From an uncultured Bacteroidales bacterium (GTDB lineage: Bacteria; Bacteroidota; Bacteroidia; Bacteroidales; UBA932): DNA of 55,544 nucleotides. The translations under genes were made by a program, and so were the position numbers. Where the stretch lies: positions 1 to 55,544 of the forward strand of contig URDD01000006.1 in assembly GCA_900546395.1 (NCBI GenBank). The letters are read 5' to 3'. The notes under the pieces were generated by a model. It worked only from the letters and a program-made list of their open reading frames with translations, had not been told where the DNA came from and searched no databases. This document shows positions 51,560 through 55,544 of this stretch, piece after piece; the first letter of the stretch is position 1; every line of letters begins with the position of its first letter.

Positions 51560-52876
51560 ATGGCAAACTACAGCATATATTTCAGCCCGACAGGAGGAAC
51601 AAAAAAAGTAGCGGACCTCCTGACTGCAAATTTTGACGGTGTATTTAGCGAAATTGATCTGAGTCATCAAGTCGCTAAGACAGTATTTGACAGAGATGAT
51701 ATCTGTGTGGTATCAGTTCCTTCATACGGAGGACGCGTACCTGCTGTTGTCTGCGAGCGTCTTAAAAATATGGCAGGCAGGGGAGCGAAAGCAGTCTTGA
51801 ACTGTGTATATGGAAACCGTGCATGGGACGATACCTTGACTGAACTTCAGGATATCCTTGAAAGACAGGGGTTTAATTGTCTGGCGGCAGTCGCGGCTGT
51901 AGCGGAACATTCACTTTTCCGTCAATTTGCCACAGGCCGCCCTGACGACTCTGATGCAGAAGACTTGAAACTGTTTGCAGAAAAGATCATGGTGCACCTT
52001 GAAAATAATGAGCCGGGAACACTCAGGCTCGAAGGCAAGCATATAAAATATAAAGAGTTCGGCGGCTCTCCGCTCAAGCCTGTGGCGGATGATGACTGTA
52101 CAGGATGCGGACTTTGCGCTGAAAAATGCCCTGTGGAAGCAATAGATCCACTGAATATTAAGGATGTGGACAAAAATTTATGTATCAGCTGTATGAGATG
52201 TGTCCGGATTTGTCCGTCAAATGCCAGAAAAGTTGATCCTGATATATGGTCTGCCATTAGCCGGAGGCTTGAACCTGTTCTTGGCGGTCGCAAGGCCAAT
52301 CATCTTTTTCTATCAGAACCGATGAGTGAAAAGGAAAAAATGCTTTCCGGAATGTACTATTCTGCAGTTGACAGCCAGTTGCTTCAGGAACTGAACGATA
52401 CCAAATTGCTCCTGCAGCAATATAACAATCTTTCTCCACAGGATATTGAATCCCGCCATAAAACAATGAAAAGCATCCTTGGAAGTACAGCGGATGACAA
52501 TTTCTTTGTGATGCAGCCTTTCCTGTGTGATTATGGCACCAATATTCATATCGGTAAAGGCTTTTTCTCCAACTTTAACTTTACAGTCCTTGACGAGGCG
52601 GAAGTGAGGATTGGAGACAATTGCTTTATCGGCCCTAATGTCAGTATTTACACAGCCTGTCACAGCACGGATCCAGTCGAAAGGAACAGCCGTCGTGAGT
52701 GGGCTGAACCGGTAACTATAGGGGATAATGTATGGATAGGGGGAAGCGTGACCATACTGCCCGGTGTCACTATCGGCAATAATGTTACTATCGGTGCAGG
52801 TTCTGTCGTTGTCAAGGATATTCCTGACAATGTAGTCGCCGTCGGAAACCCTTGTAAACCAGTAAAGTCAATTTGA
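51560..52876 (+). CDS. Flavodoxin/[4Fe-4S] ferredoxin (EFR1-type) fused to sugar O-acetyltransferase
   Basis: 438 residues, two enzymes in one frame. Residues 1-250: flavodoxin-like domain with YFSPTGGTKKVADLL (FMN phosphate loop), then two [4Fe-4S] sites, CTGCGLCAEKC (180-190) and CISCMRCVRIC (208-218), ending RKANHLFL, as in EFR1-family proteins. Residues 255-438 start MSEKEKMLSGMYYSA, the usual opening of a maltose/galactoside acetyltransferase, and form the left-handed beta-helix with CHSTDP (catalytic His), TIGDNVWIGGSVTILPGV and VAVGNPCKPVK. No stop or internal ribosome site is obvious at the junction. Functions may be independent or coupled; unknown. Confidence 0.9.
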   Translation: MANYSIYFSPTGGTKKVADLLTANFDGVFSEIDLSHQVAKTVFDRDDICVVSVPSYGGRVPAVVCERLKNMAGRGAKAVLNCVYGNRAWDDTLTELQDILERQGFNCLAAVAAVAEHSLFRQFATGRPDDSDAEDLKLFAEKIMVHLENNEPGTLRLEGKHIKYKEFGGSPLKPVADDDCTGCGLCAEKCPVEAIDPLNIKDVDKNLCISCMRCVRICPSNARKVDPDIWSAISRRLEPVLGGRKANHLFLSEPMSEKEKMLSGMYYSAVDSQLLQELNDTKLLLQQYNNLSPQDIESRHKTMKSILGSTADDNFFVMQPFLCDYGTNIHIGKGFFSNFNFTVLDEAEVRIGDNCFIGPNVSIYTACHSTDPVERNSRREWAEPVTIGDNVWIGGSVTILPGVTIGNNVTIGAGSVVVKDIPDNVVAVGNPCKPVKSI

Positions 52877-52912
52877 TTCTGGAAACATATTCTTGAAAAT
52901 CTTAGTTTTTCT

Positions 52913-52946
52913 ATTGTTTTTCGGGGGGGGGTAATTCATATATTTG
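52913..52946 (+). promoter_or_regulatory. Promoter with G9 tract in the spacer
   Basis: ATTG at 52913-52916 and a perfect -7 TATATTTG at 52939-52946, separated by 22 nt that include nine G (52923-52931). The optimum for this promoter type is about 19 nt, so gain or loss of G would tune expression of the downstream lipoprotein genes. Confidence 0.5.
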
Positions 52947-52960
52947 CAACTGTTGCAAAT
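52942..52960. promoter_or_regulatory. Palindrome overlapping the -7 element
   Basis: ATTTGCAA-CTG-TTGCAAAT: perfect 8-bp arms, covering the second half of the -7 element and the likely start site. Typical placement of a repressor operator. Confidence 0.5.
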
Positions 52961-53022
52961 TGATTCAGGTCAATAGCAGGAATCTTTACTGATTGTAATT
53001 TTGTTAACAGAATTGACCGGAG

Positions 53023-53679
53023 ATGAAACCACTCTATCGAATATTGCTGACAGCAGTTTGCCTGCCCTTCCTTTTTGCTGCCTGTAGTCTGGCAAGCCTC
53101 ATACGTGAAGAGTCAAGGCTTGAACAGGTGCGCGTCTATCTTGCTGACGGATCGATAATAGAAGGCAAAGCCAAGTTGCCGGATCTGGAAGACAGGCATA
53201 TCCGCATTGCCTCAAACGGCAAAGGACACAGGTGCATAAAGGCAGATAGCATAAAAGCATTGGCATTCAGAAGAGAAAATTCGGAAGGACGGCGGGATAT
53301 TTTCCTTTACAGTAAATACCGGAACAGAGACCGGGTTACAGGGCCTTTCTGGATGAAACTTGAAGGTTACGGTCCTCATCTGGACATATGCCGTTGCGGA
53401 GCGTATTATGCTTATGGAAAGGACGGAGAGGTGGAAGTCCAGTCATCGTTTAATGACCGCGTTTATATTGTCGCATTCCGTAAAGACTGCCCAGGGCAGC
53501 TGGTCGGATATGATGACAGCCGTATTGCAACCCTTAGAATGAATCTTCTCGAAATTCTGGGGGATGATCCTGTATTATGCGCGAAGTTGCATGGTAGGGA
53601 GTTGTCTGTTTCAGACTACCGGACCATATGTAGTGAATACAATCCTGAAAACAGTCGTGAAGATGGGAAATTCATTTGA
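53023..53679 (+). CDS. Uncharacterised lipoprotein, paralogue of the gene at 54314
   Basis: 218 residues, lipobox FAAC. Not a recognised family. Beta-rich: YLADGSIIEGKAKLPD near residue 40, an aromatic stretch WMKLEGYGPHLDICRCGAY, and a C-terminal helix LEILGDDPVLCAKLHG followed by SDYRTICSEYNPEN. The same three landmarks, in the same order, occur in the lipoprotein at 54314. First gene after the G9 promoter; its 3' end overlaps the next gene by 17 bp. Confidence 0.7.
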   Translation: MKPLYRILLTAVCLPFLFAACSLASLIREESRLEQVRVYLADGSIIEGKAKLPDLEDRHIRIASNGKGHRCIKADSIKALAFRRENSEGRRDIFLYSKYRNRDRVTGPFWMKLEGYGPHLDICRCGAYYAYGKDGEVEVQSSFNDRVYIVAFRKDCPGQLVGYDDSRIATLRMNLLEILGDDPVLCAKLHGRELSVSDYRTICSEYNPENSREDGKFI

Positions 53680-54262
53680 ACATATCTGCAAATACGCCTT
53701 ATGCCTTGTTCTTGTATTGGCATGGAATCTTTCCCGTGCGCAGGATTATTATAACTATACCCAGGTGGGGGCTTATGCGGGATACACTTGGATAGCGGAT
53801 ACTTATAGCCATTCGGCATATACAGTCAATATTAGTGCTGACTATCATTTCCATAAAACATTCTATGCTTCAGTTACCGGCCGTATAATCAACTATAAAG
53901 GAAGCAAGCGGTCGGGATATGAGCCGGAAGGTGCTACTGAAGAAGAGATACTAAATGACAATTCAGGCTTGTGGATGGTGGGCATCGGTCCGGGTGCAGA
54001 CATAATTAGCAACAGTTCAGACAGGATTTTCACTTGTATTTATCTGGGATACGGAAAAGTGAACAAGGATTATGAGGTGATGGACCCAGGCGGGTATTCC
54101 GAGTCTTTCGATTCACAGAAAGGTGGAGCCGGCTGTGTTTTGCAGTTGGGGTATGAGCATTGTTTCGGAGGCGGCTTGGTGATGGGAGCTTCGCTGGACG
54201 GACAATATCTGGCCGGAAATTTCAGCTGGACTGCCGGGCTTAGGCTGGGTTTCAGGTTTTAG
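53663..54262 (+). CDS. Predicted outer membrane beta-barrel or secreted protein
   Basis: 199 residues from the ATG at 53663; the open frame starts earlier, but only this start gives a signal peptide (YALCLVLVLAWNLSRAQ, cut after SRA). The mature part alternates aromatic strands (YYNYTQVGAYAGYTW, FYASVTGRIINYKG, RIFTCIYLGYGKV, VLQLGYEHCFGGGLVMGASL) and ends TAGLRLGFRF, with terminal Phe as in outer membrane barrels of about eight strands. It sits between two paralogous lipoproteins and overlaps the first, suggesting a shared envelope job. Confidence 0.7.
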   Translation: MGNSFEHICKYALCLVLVLAWNLSRAQDYYNYTQVGAYAGYTWIADTYSHSAYTVNISADYHFHKTFYASVTGRIINYKGSKRSGYEPEGATEEEILNDNSGLWMVGIGPGADIISNSSDRIFTCIYLGYGKVNKDYEVMDPGGYSESFDSQKGGAGCVLQLGYEHCFGGGLVMGASLDGQYLAGNFSWTAGLRLGFRF

Positions 54263-54313
54263 AGAAGTCAGGACTGAAGATTGACAAGTGTTGATTTAAA
54301 ATAGTATTTAGGT

Positions 54314-54982
54314 ATGAGAAAAGTTATTCTGTATTTGGTAGCATTGTCATTTCTCATAGCAGATTTGACTTCATGCGGTGTTGCTCAGGCTGTGTTACAG
54401 ATCCGAAATGAGACCAAGTTTGAGTGTGCATCTGTTGTCCTGGATGACGGAACTGTTCTTGAAGGAGAGGCTGTCTTGCCGAATGGCTATTCTGAGAGTA
54501 TCAGTTTCAGGACAGAGAATGGAGAAAAAAGGAAAATTCCTTCTTCCGAGATTGATTTCCTGACAATGTGGAATAAAAATCACGGGGACAATAAGTATGT
54601 GCTTGTCTATAGGGATGCTTATTTAGGGACTACGAAGAAAAAAGGAGATATCTTCAAGAGCAGGTGGATGCTTCCCGAGGCTACAGGTCCCCATCTTACA
54701 GTAATGGCCTATGCAGATGATTTTCAGTTTAATGCATACGGGCAGATGCTTCTTGTCGGAGAGCAGATACGATACTATTTCTTCAAGGAAAATGACAGCA
54801 GGGGCTATAATGTTGCTTCAAAGGGCTATGCCAATTCTGTATCACTTGCCCGCAGTGAAATAATGGATTTTCTTTCTGACGACCCAGATCTTTGCAAGGC
54901 CATTAAGGAAAAGAGAATCGAACCTTTTGAGTTTGATATCATTTGCGAGACATATTCTCCGGGAAACGGTACATCTGAGTGA
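54314..54982 (+). CDS. Uncharacterised lipoprotein, paralogue of the gene at 53023
   Basis: 222 residues, lipobox LTSC. Shares VLDDGTVLEGEAVLPNGYS, GPHLTVMAYADDFQF and FLSDDPDLCKAI...IICETYSP with the first lipoprotein, so the pair arose by duplication and then diverged. Function unknown. Follows the barrel gene by 51 bp in the same direction. Confidence 0.7.
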   Translation: MRKVILYLVALSFLIADLTSCGVAQAVLQIRNETKFECASVVLDDGTVLEGEAVLPNGYSESISFRTENGEKRKIPSSEIDFLTMWNKNHGDNKYVLVYRDAYLGTTKKKGDIFKSRWMLPEATGPHLTVMAYADDFQFNAYGQMLLVGEQIRYYFFKENDSRGYNVASKGYANSVSLARSEIMDFLSDDPDLCKAIKEKRIEPFEFDIICETYSPGNGTSE

Positions 54983-55029
54983 CTCGGAGTCAGGATGAAT
55001 GTATTGTACAATTTTAATAATATCGATTT

Positions 55030-55428
55030 ATGAAAAAGATTCTTTTTGCAATTCTAAGTATTGCTATGCTGGCCTTTGCAGGTTGCAGCAAGGATTCCGG
55101 CGATGAAAGCGGAGATGGTGAGGGACCTCTTAAAAAGATTACCTGGGAGCAGCTCGTCAAGGAACATCCGTTTGTGGGTGGCTTCCCGAAATTTGACGGA
55201 GAAATCGAAGGGTATGTCTATAAGGAAACAATGGGACTTGAGAGCGTGGTTTTCTTTGACTACAAATGTGACAAGTCGGTTTCTGTCACATATTACGACA
55301 AACTTGTAAAATCAGGTTTTACTGATAAGAGTAATGAAATTTATGAGAAGACAGCGGACGGAAAGGAATATACTTTCATCGGAGGTTACGCGGCGGGAAA
55401 CTTTGCTCTGTCTTTCAATTGTGAGTGA
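55030..55428 (+). CDS. Small uncharacterised lipoprotein
   Basis: 132 residues with lipobox FAGC and an acidic Ser/Gly/Asp linker (SKDSGDESGDGEG) after the Cys. The folded part begins KKITWEQLVKEHPFVGGFP and ends YAAGNFALSFNCE; it seems a single alpha/beta domain. No family recognised. Last gene of the four-gene envelope cluster, followed by a terminator. Confidence 0.7.
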   Translation: MKKILFAILSIAMLAFAGCSKDSGDESGDGEGPLKKITWEQLVKEHPFVGGFPKFDGEIEGYVYKETMGLESVVFFDYKCDKSVSVTYYDKLVKSGFTDKSNEIYEKTADGKEYTFIGGYAAGNFALSFNCE

Positions 55429-55469
55429 TACGGTAAATATTGCCCTCAGCGGGCAGGTCGGTATCGTGG

Positions 55470-55491
55470 AGCCGACCCAAAAGGGTCGGCT
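55470..55491 (+). terminator. Hairpin terminator after the envelope cluster
   Basis: Perfect arms AGCCGACCC and GGGTCGGCT with a four-A loop, then TTCGTTGTT. A smaller hairpin TGCCC/GGGCA precedes it at 55441-55455. Ends the transcript of the four envelope genes. Confidence 0.7.
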
Positions 55492-55544
55492 TTCGTTGTT
55501 ATAAAGGATTGCGAAGTCGCCGTCGGAAGGTTCTTCCAGAGTTC

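Noticed and set aside
53564..53662. Upstream extension of the barrel-like protein to 53564
   Set aside because: The extra 33 residues overlap the previous lipoprotein gene and would bury the signal peptide; the ATG at 53663 fits better.
1..55544. tRNA, rRNA or known riboswitch
   Set aside because: No cloverleaf, CCA-ended arms, rRNA segments or recognisable aptamer cores were seen by eye; a covariance-model scan could still find a divergent one.

Overview
The window is chromosomal DNA from a bacterium of the order Bacteroidales. The evidence is a SusC/SusD pair, many lipoproteins with a Cys right after the signal peptide, BACON domains, promoters of the Bacteroidetes type (TTTG, about 19 nt, TAnnTTTG), a Bacteroidetes-type HU protein, and a Ser-type sulfatase. 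Genus and family cannot be settled from the sequence alone. No rRNA, tRNA, CRISPR array or complete insertion sequence was seen.

Layout. (1) 1-10.6 kb: a nutrient-capture locus made of SusC (5' end outside the window), SusD, a multi-BACON surface lipoprotein and a metallophosphoesterase-glycerophosphodiesterase fusion; it probably handles phosphodiester substrates. (2) 10.7-19.6 kb: an AT-richer, mosaic accessory region of repeated cassettes. Each carries 6-bladed beta-propeller lipoproteins, redoxin-like lipoproteins, a TPR membrane protein and small NVEAL peptides with nearly invariant leaders and unrelated Cys-containing C-termini. Several cassette genes are frameshifted, internally deleted or reduced to fragments. 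(3) 19.6-29.4 kb, same strand: a small signal peptidase I whose N-terminus resembles the NVEAL leader, then TolC, an adaptor and two RND permeases in overlapping genes. (4) 29.4-34.8 kb, minus strand: an uncharacterised secreted protein, another propeller lipoprotein, a DUF1573 protein, a nitroreductase-like protein and an AAA/DUF4143 ATPase. This segment is flanked by a 63-bp direct repeat and abuts a decayed hsdR tail. (5) 34.8-51.3 kb: mostly core genes (RluD-type pseudouridine synthase, PASTA protein, DUF362 ferredoxin, LysE exporter, lnt, a double thioredoxin-fold protein, coaD, ung, lon, HU, a 30-residue basic protein, RNase G, sulfatase, ABC-F). (6) 51.3-55.5 kb: a 78/79-bp tandem repeat, a flavodoxin/ferredoxin-acetyltransferase fusion, and a small envelope cluster behind a promoter-like region containing a run of nine G.

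The most interesting candidate system is regions 2 and 3 together: variable Cys-rich peptides on a constant leader, each followed by a propeller lipoprotein or by the signal peptidase, and next to a tripartite pump. My working hypothesis is a diversifying secreted-peptide system in which the signal peptidase removes the leader, the lipoproteins are cognate partners and the RND complex may export the product. Gene order and sequence similarity are seen directly. The function is inference.
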